Shown here: piece by piece, positions 10,027-18,194 of the stretch
Numbering within the stretch: the stretch's first letter is position 1
Layout of the letters: the number at the start of each line of letters is the position of its first letter
From: an uncultured Bacteroidales bacterium
GTDB taxonomy: Bacteria > Bacteroidota > Bacteroidia > Bacteroidales > UBA932
Length of the DNA stretch: 64,000 bases
Assembly (NCBI GenBank): GCA_946405435.1
Contig: CAMJHF010000001.1
Coordinates: forward strand, 183,145-247,144
Direction: 5' to 3'
Made by a program: the position numbers and the translations under genes
The notes under the pieces: model-generated
Told to the model about the DNA's origin: nothing
The model's input: the letters and a program-made list of their open reading frames with translations, nothing else
Database searches by the model: none

Positions 10027-11337
10027 CTATTGCTGAATGACCCCGCTGCCCAGAAGCTCGGGGGCATCGTAGGGGTCGGAAGGATCTTTGACGCCGTAGA
10101 ACGCCGCGAACTGCCCCGGGGTGATGCTGCGCTGGAGGGTGTCGAACACTACGAAAAGCCCGCAGCCGCGCATGAGCAGCACCGCGTCCTGCAGTTCCTG
10201 GCGATAGCGGATGCGCACCCGGCAGCGGAGCTGGTCTCCGTTGGCCATGACAAGGTCCGGACGCATCCAGTGCACCTCGTCCGGGGCGATGCGCAGCACC
10301 CTGCGCCACAGGCCCTTGTGGTCTTCTCCCTCGCCCACGTAGATGCGGTTGGATGTTATGTCGGTTGAAATGACGAACGTAGGCCGGGCGTGGCCGCCGA
10401 TCGAGAGACCCTTGCGCTGGCCGTTGGTGTAGAACTGAGCGCCCTCATGAGTGCCGATGATCTTGCCCCAGGGATTGTCTTTCCAGCGGGTCTTCTTGAT
10501 GTGGTGCTTGCCGGAACGGTAGGTTTCCGAGGTGAACACTATATTCGAGTAATCAAAAGGCTCCGAGAGTTCCGTCAGCTGACCGTCAGTCAAGGCGGCG
10601 GGGTCGTTTCCGAAAGATTGCAGCAATGCCGAGTCGGAGGCGTATTTTGCCGAATCTGCATACCAGGCGTCGTAGACTTCCACCACATCGCCTTCGACGC
10701 TCTTGAGCTTCTGCTGCAGGAACACCGGAAGGTCCACCTTGCCCACGAAGCATATACCCTGCGAGTCCTTCTTGTCGGCGGACGGCAGGTCCGCCTCGGC
10801 GGCAAGGGCGCGTACTTCGGACTTGAGCATCCCGCCGATGGGGAAGAGCGCACGGGATAGCTGCTCCTGATCAAGCTGGCACAGGAAGTAACTCTGGTCT
10901 TTGCCGGGGTCTATTCCCTCGAGCAGTTTCCAGCTTCCGTCGGGGGCCTGCTCCTTGCGGCAGTAGTGCCCTGTGGCCACCATGTCGGCGCCCAGGGCCC
11001 GGGCCTTGGCGAGGAAAGCGTCGAATTTGATCTCCCGGTTGCACATCACGTCCGGATTCGGGGTGCGGCCGCGGGAGTACTCGTCGAACATATAGTCCAC
11101 GACGCGCTTGCGGTACTCGTCGGACAGGTCCACGAAATAGAAAGGAATGCCTATCTTGCGGGCTACCAGTTCCGCCACGAACTTGTCTTCCTCCCACTCG
11201 CAGTCGCCGTGCAGGGTGCCCTCGGTATCGTGCCAGTTCTGCATGAACATGGCGAAGACATCATAGCCCTGCCGCTTTAGCAACAGGGCTGCAACGCTGG
11301 AGTCCACGCCTCCGGAGAGCCCGACGCAGACTTTCAT
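10027..11337 (-). CDS. mnmA: tRNA-specific 2-thiouridylase MnmA
   Basis: 436 residues from the ATG at 11337, which overlaps the upstream stop as ATGA. The enzyme thiolates U34 of tRNA-Lys, -Glu and -Gln. Visible signatures are the PP-loop SGGVDSS (8-14), the catalytic Cys99 in NPDVMCNREIKF and the second catalytic Cys196 in DSQGICFVGK, plus the C-terminal beta-barrel domain. It is longer than the usual 360-380 residues; the extra length sits after residue 200 (about residues 205-290) between the catalytic and central domains. Its place in an operon with ftsK and a lolA-like gene appears to be chromosomal housekeeping order. Confidence 0.93.
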   Translation of the reverse strand: MKVCVGLSGGVDSSVAALLLKRQGYDVFAMFMQNWHDTEGTLHGDCEWEEDKFVAELVARKIGIPFYFVDLSDEYRKRVVDYMFDEYSRGRTPNPDVMCNREIKFDAFLAKARALGADMVATGHYCRKEQAPDGSWKLLEGIDPGKDQSYFLCQLDQEQLSRALFPIGGMLKSEVRALAAEADLPSADKKDSQGICFVGKVDLPVFLQQKLKSVEGDVVEVYDAWYADSAKYASDSALLQSFGNDPAALTDGQLTELSEPFDYSNIVFTSETYRSGKHHIKKTRWKDNPWGKIIGTHEGAQFYTNGQRKGLSIGGHARPTFVISTDITSNRIYVGEGEDHKGLWRRVLRIAPDEVHWMRPDLVMANGDQLRCRVRIRYRQELQDAVLLMRGCGLFVVFDTLQRSITPGQFAAFYGVKDPSDPYDAPELLGSGVIQQ

Positions 11338-11846
11338 CTCAGGTCGGTGATTACCCACTGCTTGTCAAGGGCGGAGACGTCGAAGGAGAACTCGGACGGA
11401 TTGCCCTTGGGAGCGGATGTTTTGATGGATGTGAGGACGAATGTGGCACCGTTGCCGGGGCCCTCGCCGGTGTATTTGCCGCTGGCGCTGCTGCCTCCGG
11501 CCACAAGGTCGCGGACGCTTCCCAGCAGTTTTGAAGGGGATACAAGCATGTCTTCCTCCATGCCGGTGGCCTCGATGTATACTTCCTTGGCCGCGGGGTC
11601 CACGGTCCAGCGGGACTTGCCGTCACACCATAGTTCCGCGCCGTTGTCCACTATGTGGTAGCAGTTTCCCTCCACCACGGCGCTTCCGCTGTGCTTGACA
11701 GACACTTTGTCTGCCGTGTTGAGGCTGTAGTCGAAACTGACCCGCTTGCCCTGGATCTTCTTGAGAAGGGCGGATGCATCTGTCTGTGCGGCTGCCTGCA
11801 CTAAGGCCGCAGCCAGCAGCATGAGTATTAGAGCTGTTCTTTTCAT
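11334..11846 (-). CDS. LolA-like outer membrane lipoprotein carrier protein
   Basis: 170 residues with a signal peptide (MKRTALILMLLAAALVQAAA). The pattern GNCYHIVDNGAELWCDGKS and WTVDPAAKEVYIEA is that of the half-open beta-barrel LolA/LolB fold, which carries lipoproteins across the periplasm in Gram-negatives. Bacteroidota often place such a gene beside ftsK. It overlaps ftsK upstream by ATGA and mnmA downstream by ATGA, so all are translationally coupled. The assignment to lipoprotein transport is by family resemblance; sequence identity to characterised LolA looks low. Confidence 0.72.
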   Translation of the reverse strand: MKRTALILMLLAAALVQAAAQTDASALLKKIQGKRVSFDYSLNTADKVSVKHSGSAVVEGNCYHIVDNGAELWCDGKSRWTVDPAAKEVYIEATGMEEDMLVSPSKLLGSVRDLVAGGSSASGKYTGEGPGNGATFVLTSIKTSAPKGNPSEFSFDVSALDKQWVITDLR

Positions 11847-14212
11847 TTTACAAAAGCGTCAAGCAGGCTCTGGAGGCTGTTAAGGTCGGGTATGAGTACC
11901 TGGCGGGGCTTGGCTCCGTCCTGCGGACCTACTACTCCGGCCGCCTCAAGCTGGCCCATTACTCTTGCTGCCTTCGCAAAACCCATACCGAGACGGGTCT
12001 GGAGGTAGGAAGTCGATGCTTTTTGTGTGGTGACCACAAGCTCCGCAGCTTCGCGGAAGCGTTCGTCCACGTCGGACAATTCTCCTCCGGAGCCGCCGCC
12101 TTCGCCTTCGGCGTCTTCGGCGCTCGGGAGGTAGTATGGCGTGTTGTAGCTCTTGGCGTAGCCTTGCTGGTCGCTTATCGAGGCTGTGATAGAGTCTATT
12201 TCGTCGCCGCTGACATAACCGCACTGAATACGTTCTGTATCGATGCCGGCGGAGAAGAGCATGTCGCCCTTTCCGATGAGTTTTTCGGCGCCGGGGGCGT
12301 CGAGAATTGTCATGGAATCCACCCTGGAGGCAACCCTGAAGGCGATACGCATAGGGAAGTTGCTCTTGATGAGGCCGGAAATGACATCCACGGACGGCCT
12401 CTGTGTGGCCAGGATCACATGTATGCCGGCGGCACGTCCTTTCTGAGCCAGGCGGATGATGGAGCCGGTGATGCTGCGTCCGGCGGCCTTGGCCTCGGGG
12501 CCTCCGCCGCTGGTCATCGTGAGGTCGGCGTATTCATCCACCACTACGACTAGATAGGGCAGGAAACGGTGGCCCTGGTCGCTGCGCAGGTGGTGCTGGC
12601 GGAACTTGTCGTTGTAGAGGGTGATCTTGTTCACGCCGGCCTTGGACAGCAGTTCGTATCGTTCGTCCATCTCGATGCAGACGGAGCGAAGGATCTTCTC
12701 CGCGTCCTTGGGCTTTTTGACGATGGCCGAACTCATCTCGTCCTCTTCCGTTACGGCGTCGGGCAGGACGGCCAGGTAGTGGTGAAGGAGTTTGGCGTAG
12801 GCCGAGAACTCCACCATCTTTGGGTCGATGAACACGAACTTGAGCTCGGACGGATGGCGGCTGTACAGGAGCGAACTCACAATTACGTTGAGGCCTACGG
12901 ACTTGCCCTGCTTGGTGGCACCCGCTATGAGCAGGTGCGGGGCGTCGGCAAGGTCGAACACCTTGACTTTCTGGGTGATGGTGAATCCGATGGCCACCGG
13001 CAGCTCGGCCTTGCTCTTGCGGAAGGCCTCGTCGTTGAGAAGGGCTTTGAGGGGCACTATGGAGGCGAAGTCGTTGGCCACTTCTATGCCCACGGAATCT
13101 TCCAGCGTCACGACACGTACGCCTTTGGCCCTCAGGGACATGGCAATGTCTTCCTGGAGCTTTTTGATGTCGGATATCTTGACTCCGGGAGCGGGATACA
13201 CTTTGTACAGGGTCACGGTGGGACCTACTATGGCCGTGACGTCGTTGACCTGTATTTTGTAGTTCGCCAGGGCGGCGCGTATCTTGTTGCGGTTGCGTAC
13301 CAGTTCCTCTGTGGAGACCTCGTGACGGTTGCCCTCGTGTGCTTCCAGGAGTTCGAGGGACGGCGGGAAGTGGAACTTGGGAAGTCCGTCCGGCGGATCC
13401 AGGCGGTTGTCGATGGGCTTCAGCTCTTTCTTGACGTCGGTATCAAGGTCTGCGAAGGATGCTTCCACGGGGTCGTCGTCGGCCGGCGCCTGGGGCTGTG
13501 CCACTTCGGGTTTCGGCCTCGGCTTGGGTTTGGGTGCCGGTTCGGGCTCCGGCTCCGGCTCGGGTTCGGGCTGCGGCTCAGGATCCGCTTCGATGGTGCC
13601 CGGGCCTGCGACCTCCGGCTTGGGGTCCTTGACCGGCTTGGGGGCTGCCGGCCTGAAGAGTCCGGCGAACCAGCGGTTGAAGCGGGAAGAGAAGAAGAAC
13701 AGCCAGAGCACGGTAAGCAGAAGTATTACAACTGCCGTGACGTAGGGCCCGAGAACCTTGACGGACCAGCCTGTCACTGCGGCGCCGCATGCTCCTCCAA
13801 GGCCGCCACCGAAGGCGTTGCCAAGGCCTGCCAGGTCACCCGCGAAAGCCAGGATAAGGGACACGACGAAAGCTCCTGTGAGAGCCAGCAGGACGGTTTT
13901 TAAGAATGAGCCTATCCACTTGCCTGTGAGGAGCTTGGAGGCTATGGCAACCAGGATTACGAGCAGCGCGAAACTGCCCAGTCCGAGGAAGTCGCAGACA
14001 AGGAACCTGCCAGTCCTGTAGCCGAGGGTGCCTGCGGCATTGGCCACTTCGTCTCCGGGCACGAAACTCATGTCCTGCTTCCAGTGGATAAGGTATGATA
14101 CGGTGGATATGAGCACGAACAGCGCCAGCGCCGCGACGCACAGTCCAAGTATCTTGACTGCGGAAGCACGTTGGTTTTCGTCCCAGCTGCGTATAAAGGC
14201 GGGAGCTTTCAT
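11843..14212 (-). CDS. ftsK: DNA translocase FtsK
   Basis: 789 residues. Four hydrophobic segments in residues 20-175 anchor it in the membrane at the septum. A Pro/Glu/Lys-rich linker (repeated PEPEP, about 205-245) follows, then the alpha-beta motor with Walker A GATKQGKS (about 429-436) and Walker B VVVVDEYADL (about 552). A C-terminal gamma winged-helix (from about residue 720) normally reads polar DNA motifs (KOPS) and activates XerCD at dif. The linker is short compared with E. coli. It starts by TAATG overlap with the DUF4290 gene. Confidence 0.95.
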   Translation of the reverse strand: MKAPAFIRSWDENQRASAVKILGLCVAALALFVLISTVSYLIHWKQDMSFVPGDEVANAAGTLGYRTGRFLVCDFLGLGSFALLVILVAIASKLLTGKWIGSFLKTVLLALTGAFVVSLILAFAGDLAGLGNAFGGGLGGACGAAVTGWSVKVLGPYVTAVVILLLTVLWLFFFSSRFNRWFAGLFRPAAPKPVKDPKPEVAGPGTIEADPEPQPEPEPEPEPEPAPKPKPRPKPEVAQPQAPADDDPVEASFADLDTDVKKELKPIDNRLDPPDGLPKFHFPPSLELLEAHEGNRHEVSTEELVRNRNKIRAALANYKIQVNDVTAIVGPTVTLYKVYPAPGVKISDIKKLQEDIAMSLRAKGVRVVTLEDSVGIEVANDFASIVPLKALLNDEAFRKSKAELPVAIGFTITQKVKVFDLADAPHLLIAGATKQGKSVGLNVIVSSLLYSRHPSELKFVFIDPKMVEFSAYAKLLHHYLAVLPDAVTEEDEMSSAIVKKPKDAEKILRSVCIEMDERYELLSKAGVNKITLYNDKFRQHHLRSDQGHRFLPYLVVVVDEYADLTMTSGGGPEAKAAGRSITGSIIRLAQKGRAAGIHVILATQRPSVDVISGLIKSNFPMRIAFRVASRVDSMTILDAPGAEKLIGKGDMLFSAGIDTERIQCGYVSGDEIDSITASISDQQGYAKSYNTPYYLPSAEDAEGEGGGSGGELSDVDERFREAAELVVTTQKASTSYLQTRLGMGFAKAARVMGQLEAAGVVGPQDGAKPRQVLIPDLNSLQSLLDAFVK

Positions 14213-14877
14213 TACTTTCTCTTGCCTTTGTTTCTGCGGAAGCCCCTGCTCTTTCCGCCGCCCTGCCCGACGTTGATGTTGAGTCCGGGACGGTTGAACT
14301 GGGCTTCCTGGTTAATCTGGCTGAGTTTTATGCCTTCGGGGACCTTGAGCTTATAGTCCGCAAGCTTTTCGATGTCCTTGAAGATGGTTTCGTCCGATAC
14401 GCTGTCCTTGTTCCAGATGAGGTACTGCTGGCGCATGTAGATGGCCAGGGAACGTATCATCTCGGTCTTCACCTCGCTGTCGGGTTCCTCGCAGAGCAGC
14501 CCGATGATTTTTTCGATATTGCGTCCGTAGTGGGTGGCTTTGATTTTCTCGCCCTTCATGGGGATGGGCACGGGACGGGTGTTCATTTCCTCCTCCTCCG
14601 GTGCGGGGTACGGGGAATCGACGTCCAGGTCGTACCCGGCTATCATATACAAATGGTCCCAGAGTTTGTGGTCGAAATTGTCAAGCTGCCTTACCTGCGG
14701 GTTGAGCAGTTCCATAACCTTGATGATGGCCCGGGCCTGCCTCGTGCGCTTGTCCTTGTCCGGTTCGGCTTTCATAAGCTCTACCATTTTGAGGACGTTG
14801 CGTCCATATTCCGGCATATCGAGCTTCTCCCGCTCCGTGTTGTAATCCAGCCCGATGTTGTTTGTGGTCTGTTCCAT
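14212..14877 (-). CDS. DUF4290 domain protein
   Basis: 221 residues from the ATG at 14877; an upstream TTG start at 14904 lies inside the promoter. The sequence LDYNTEREKLDMPEYGRNV near the N-terminus and THYGRNIEKII in the middle are hallmarks of DUF4290, a Bacteroidota-specific family of unknown function. The C-terminal 25 residues are rich in Gly, Arg and Lys (GKSRGFRRNKGKRK), suggesting nucleic acid or ribosome contact, but that is inference. It is the first gene of a five-gene minus-strand operon with ftsK, whose start it overlaps. Confidence 0.85.
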   Translation of the reverse strand: MEQTTNNIGLDYNTEREKLDMPEYGRNVLKMVELMKAEPDKDKRTRQARAIIKVMELLNPQVRQLDNFDHKLWDHLYMIAGYDLDVDSPYPAPEEEEMNTRPVPIPMKGEKIKATHYGRNIEKIIGLLCEEPDSEVKTEMIRSLAIYMRQQYLIWNKDSVSDETIFKDIEKLADYKLKVPEGIKLSQINQEAQFNRPGLNINVGQGGGKSRGFRRNKGKRK

Positions 14878-14901
14878 AGATGTTCTAATATTGTCAGATA
14901 G

Positions 14902-14928
14902 CAAATATAATACTTTTTTTTATCTTTG
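14902..14928. promoter_or_regulatory. Divergent -7 elements for the DUF4290 and HPrK-like genes
   Basis: On the minus strand TATATTTG (14909 to 14902) precedes the DUF4290 ATG by 24 nt. On the plus strand TATCTTTG (14921-14928) precedes the HPrK-like ATG at 14940 by 11 nt. Both match TAnnTTTG. The two promoters are only 11 bp apart, so expression of the two operons may interfere. Confidence 0.6.
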
Positions 14929-14939
14929 TAAGCCCAATT

Positions 14940-15839
14940 ATGACAGACACAATGACCAAATACTTCAAAGTGGCGGGACACGTGTTCAGCCTCAGCCTCC
15001 CTGACACTTGTACGCTGTGGCCCAGGCTCACCCAGTACGACCCTTTCGAGGTCGGCTCCGGCGAGGGTCCGGTGTTGTTCTCGCTTGAACTTGTCAAAGA
15101 TGCATACGAGCCTTCGGGCACATCAGAGCTTGTGTACGATGCCCCCACGGAAGACGGGCAGACGGTCATCAAACTCTCCCGTGAGTCCGACGGCTGGGAG
15201 TTCGACATGTCCCCTGACAAGAGCATTCCCTGCCGCTCGCACATGCGCACGACGGTGGATTTCAGCCGCGGCACCCTCATGCTCGACACGCGCAAGGTCT
15301 CGGACGCGCTGTTCGCCATAAATAACTCCCTCATGCTGCTGTACGCCTTCCGGAGCGCCCCCCTGGGCACCCTCGAGATGCATGCGTCCATGATAGGGAA
15401 TTCCGGCCGGGCATTCCTTTTCCTTGCCAAGAGCGGCACCGGCAAAAGCACCCACAGCAGCCTTTGGCTGGAGCATATCCCCGGGTCGGAACTGATGAAC
15501 GACGACAATCCGATCGTGCGCGTCTGGCCGGACGGGCGGGTGATCGCCTATGGCTCTCCCTGGAGCGGCAAAACCCCATGCTACCGCAATGTGGAGGCTC
15601 CCGCTGGTGCGTTTGTCCGCATAAGGCGCTGCTCCGAGAACAAGATTACGGCTCTTGGCCTGCTGGAGTCCTATGCGCTGCTGTACTCGTCTTGTTCCGG
15701 CTTCAAGGCCGACAAGACCATAGCCGACGGACTGCATGCGACGCTTGAGAAGATAGTTACCACCACACCTTGCTATGTGCTGGACTGCCGCCCCGACGAG
15801 GAGGCGGCGCGGGTGTGCTCCGCTGAAGTTTTGAAATGA
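14940..15839 (+). CDS. HPr kinase-like protein (serine kinase of a PqqD-linked peptide system)
   Basis: 299 residues. The C-terminal half carries an HPrK/PEPCK-type P-loop, LAKSGTGKSTHS (about 162-172), then LMNDDNP (about 184) and GSPWSGKT, which match HPrK-related kinases rather than true HPr kinase. The N-terminal 130 residues have no recognisable catalytic motif and may bind substrate. In lasso-peptide and other peptide-modification loci, such HPrK relatives phosphorylate a precursor peptide. Here the gene heads a four-gene overlapping cassette with an S26-type peptidase, a PqqD-like protein and an ABC exporter, which supports a peptide substrate. No precursor gene is seen nearby. Confidence 0.75.
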   Translation: MTDTMTKYFKVAGHVFSLSLPDTCTLWPRLTQYDPFEVGSGEGPVLFSLELVKDAYEPSGTSELVYDAPTEDGQTVIKLSRESDGWEFDMSPDKSIPCRSHMRTTVDFSRGTLMLDTRKVSDALFAINNSLMLLYAFRSAPLGTLEMHASMIGNSGRAFLFLAKSGTGKSTHSSLWLEHIPGSELMNDDNPIVRVWPDGRVIAYGSPWSGKTPCYRNVEAPAGAFVRIRRCSENKITALGLLESYALLYSSCSGFKADKTIADGLHATLEKIVTTTPCYVLDCRPDEEAARVCSAEVLK

Positions 15840-16294
15840 GAACCAGCAAAATAGTCCTGCCCAACGCCATCATGCTCGGGGAAGTGTCCCGCTTCCTCGG
15901 AGAAGGCCGCACCGTGATCATTGCCACCAAAGGCTCCAGCATGTCCCCGTTCATCAGGGGAGAAAGAGACAGCGTGGAACTGACCAAGAAGCCCCAGGTG
16001 GCCGTAGGGGACATAGTTCTCTGCCAGATTGCCCCCGGGCATTATGTGCTGCACCGCATAAAGGCCATCGACGGCGACAATATCACCCTCAAGGGCGACG
16101 GCAACCTTGACGGCACCGAGCATTGCACCAGGGCCGATGTGTGCGGTACCGTGGTGGCCATACTCCGCCGCGGAGAGAAGAGGATAGACTGCACCACCCC
16201 TGGATTCGAGCGCAGGAGCCGCCGCTGGGTAAACGCGCCGCGCATTGTAAGGCGTTATGTATTAGGAATATACAGAAGAATAAAGATATTATGA
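15836..16294 (+). CDS. S24/S26-family peptidase, SipW/ER-type signal peptidase-like
   Basis: 152 residues. The nucleophile region GSSMSPFIRGERDSVEL (about 35-50) matches the S26 signal-peptidase SMxP box. The second box reads VLHRIKAIDG followed by LKGDGNLDGTE. A His stands where E. coli LepB has the general-base Lys, as in SipW and eukaryotic SEC11 enzymes. It has no obvious N-terminal membrane anchor and ends in a basic tail (RRSRRW, then RRYVLGIYRRIKIL). It overlaps both neighbours by ATGA. The context suggests it trims a leader from the peptide handled by the PqqD-like and ABC proteins; this is inference. Confidence 0.75.
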   Translation: MRTSKIVLPNAIMLGEVSRFLGEGRTVIIATKGSSMSPFIRGERDSVELTKKPQVAVGDIVLCQIAPGHYVLHRIKAIDGDNITLKGDGNLDGTEHCTRADVCGTVVAILRRGEKRIDCTTPGFERRSRRWVNAPRIVRRYVLGIYRRIKIL

Positions 16295-16560
16295 AAACAG
16301 TAGAAGGATTTACCCTCCGCCCCCTCGGAAAGGAGTTTATCATTACCGCCGAGAGCATCCAGAAGATCAATTTCAACAAGATGATCTCGCTCAACGAGTC
16401 GGCTGCCTATCTCTGGAAAGAGATCGACGGCAAGGAGTTCACACCCTCCGACCTGGCGGATCTTCTGGTGGCCCGTTACGAAATCGACTACGAGACTGCC
16501 CTCAAGGACTCGGAGGCCATAGCGGCCAAGTGGGTAGAGGCAGGTATCGCCACTGAATAA
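16291..16560 (+). CDS. PqqD-like peptide chaperone / RiPP recognition element
   Basis: 89 residues from the ATG at 16291, which overlaps the peptidase stop as ATGA. The core LNESAAYLWKEIDGKEFT and a following helix pair ending KWVEAGI match the PqqD fold, a winged-helix that holds the leader of a ribosomal peptide for modifying enzymes. Freestanding PqqD proteins are typical of RiPP and HPrK-related systems. It is coupled to the exporter gene by a one-base overlap (TAATG). A longer frame from 16123 overlaps the peptidase and is rejected because only the short form fits the family length. Confidence 0.85.
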   Translation: MKTVEGFTLRPLGKEFIITAESIQKINFNKMISLNESAAYLWKEIDGKEFTPSDLADLLVARYEIDYETALKDSEAIAAKWVEAGIATE

Positions 16561-18194
16561 TGAGACCGTTCCGCGATTGTCTGAAGGGCCTTGTGCGGAT
16601 GTCACGTCCGCACAGGGGCCGCGTGCTGCTCAGCGTCTTCATAGGCCTGGTAGGCGTGGCCGCGTCCCTCGGCTTCGTGTGGATATCCAAGAAAGTTGTG
16701 GATGTCGCCACAGGTGCGGCAAGCGGCAATCTGATGCCGTTCGTGTACCTGATGCTCGGCATCATGCTGCTACAGATCGCATGCCGTGTGGGAGGGCGCT
16801 ACTGGGAAGGCCTCATCGTGGTCAAGGCCCAGAACTCCATGCGCGAGGGCGCTTTCCGCAAGGTCATGTTCAGTACCTGGAGCGGCAAGGACAAACTGCA
16901 CAGCGGCGATACGGTCAGCCGTCTGGAGGAGGATATCAGGGTAGTGGTGGACTTTATATGCATCACGCTCCCCGACGCCCTGATAACCGTCATTCAGATG
17001 CTTGCCGCCTCGGCCTACATCTTCATTCTCTCGCCCAACCTTGCCTGGATACTACTGCTGATCATGCCCCTGGCGGTTTTGTTCAGCCGTTTGTTTTTCA
17101 AGAAGTTGCGCGCTCTTACCGGGGAAATCCGGGCAGGCGACGCCCGTGTCCAGGGACATATCCAGGAGAATACCCAGAGACGTGTGCTGGTGCGTATGCT
17201 CGGCGCCACCGGAAGTGTGCTGGAAAAACTGGGCGGACTCCAGGATTACGTATTTGGAAAGACGGTCACACGCCTTAACTACAACGCCGTGTCGCGCGGT
17301 TTCATGCAGCTGGGATTTGCCGCCGGATACGCGCTTGTGTTCTTGTGGGGCGTTTTCGGCCTCAGGGACGGCACGCTTGGATATGGAACCATGGTAGCGT
17401 TCCTCCAACTGGTGGGTCAGGTGCAGCGGCCAGTCGCCAACATTGCACTTCAGGTCCCGGCATTTATCCGTGCGCTGTCGTCCGAAGACAGGCTGCTGGA
17501 TATTGTGGAGGCCCCCCAGGAGGAAGAAGGAGAGGATATCGTGCTTGACGGCGCCCCTGGCGTGCGCGTCGAAAACCTCAGCTTTACCTACGAGGGCGTG
17601 AATACCCCTGTGGTCAAAGGGCTTGACTTTGATTTTACTCCCGGCTCCATGACCGCCATCATCGGCTCCACTGGGGCTGGCAAGTCCACCCTCGTGCGGG
17701 TTATAATGGCTCTGCTGCCTCCGGACTGCGGTTCCGTCACACTCTACGATGCTTCAGGCGCCGCTTATCCTTCGGGCGTGAGGACCCGCTGCAATTTCAT
17801 GTATGTGCCTCAGGGAAACTCCCTTATGAGCGGAACCATCCGGGAGAACCTGCTTTTGGCGAAACCCGACGCATCCGAGGAAGAGCTCAAGGAAGTCTTG
17901 CATCTTGCGGCTGCTGATTTCGTATATGACCTGCAGGACGGGCTGGAAACCGTCTGCGCCGAGATTGGCGCGGGCCTGAGCGAGGGCCAGGCGCAGCGTA
18001 TAGCCATCGCGCGCGCCCTGCTCCGTCCGGGAGGCATCCTGGTGCTCGACGAGGCCACCTCCGCCCTTGACGCCGATACCGAGCTGGAACTGCTGGAGCG
18101 CCTTGGGGCGCGCTACCGCGGCAGCAAGACTATTCTGTGCATAACGCACAGGCCTGCAGCCACTTCGTACGCAGACAAAGTGCTCAAACTCTAG
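16560..18194 (+). CDS. ABC exporter, fused permease-ATPase, of the PqqD/HPrK cassette
   Basis: 544 residues. The first 320 carry the six-helix exporter permease; the ATPase shows Walker A GSTGAGKST (about 369), signature LSEGQAQR (about 472), Walker B LVLDEATSALD (about 494) and the H-loop ITHRP. There is no N-terminal C39 peptidase domain, so leader removal would fall to the S26-type protein encoded two genes upstream. It is the last gene of the cassette; its TAG stop overlaps the convergent apbE stop in a shared CTAG. A homodimer exporting a modified peptide is the simplest reading, but a lipid or drug substrate is not excluded. Confidence 0.88.
   Translation: MRPFRDCLKGLVRMSRPHRGRVLLSVFIGLVGVAASLGFVWISKKVVDVATGAASGNLMPFVYLMLGIMLLQIACRVGGRYWEGLIVVKAQNSMREGAFRKVMFSTWSGKDKLHSGDTVSRLEEDIRVVVDFICITLPDALITVIQMLAASAYIFILSPNLAWILLLIMPLAVLFSRLFFKKLRALTGEIRAGDARVQGHIQENTQRRVLVRMLGATGSVLEKLGGLQDYVFGKTVTRLNYNAVSRGFMQLGFAAGYALVFLWGVFGLRDGTLGYGTMVAFLQLVGQVQRPVANIALQVPAFIRALSSEDRLLDIVEAPQEEEGEDIVLDGAPGVRVENLSFTYEGVNTPVVKGLDFDFTPGSMTAIIGSTGAGKSTLVRVIMALLPPDCGSVTLYDASGAAYPSGVRTRCNFMYVPQGNSLMSGTIRENLLLAKPDASEEELKEVLHLAAADFVYDLQDGLETVCAEIGAGLSEGQAQRIAIARALLRPGGILVLDEATSALDADTELELLERLGARYRGSKTILCITHRPAATSYADKVLKL

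Noticed and set aside
12569..13903. Antisense ORF in ftsK
   Set aside because: Its low-complexity composition comes from the PEPEP linker read backwards.
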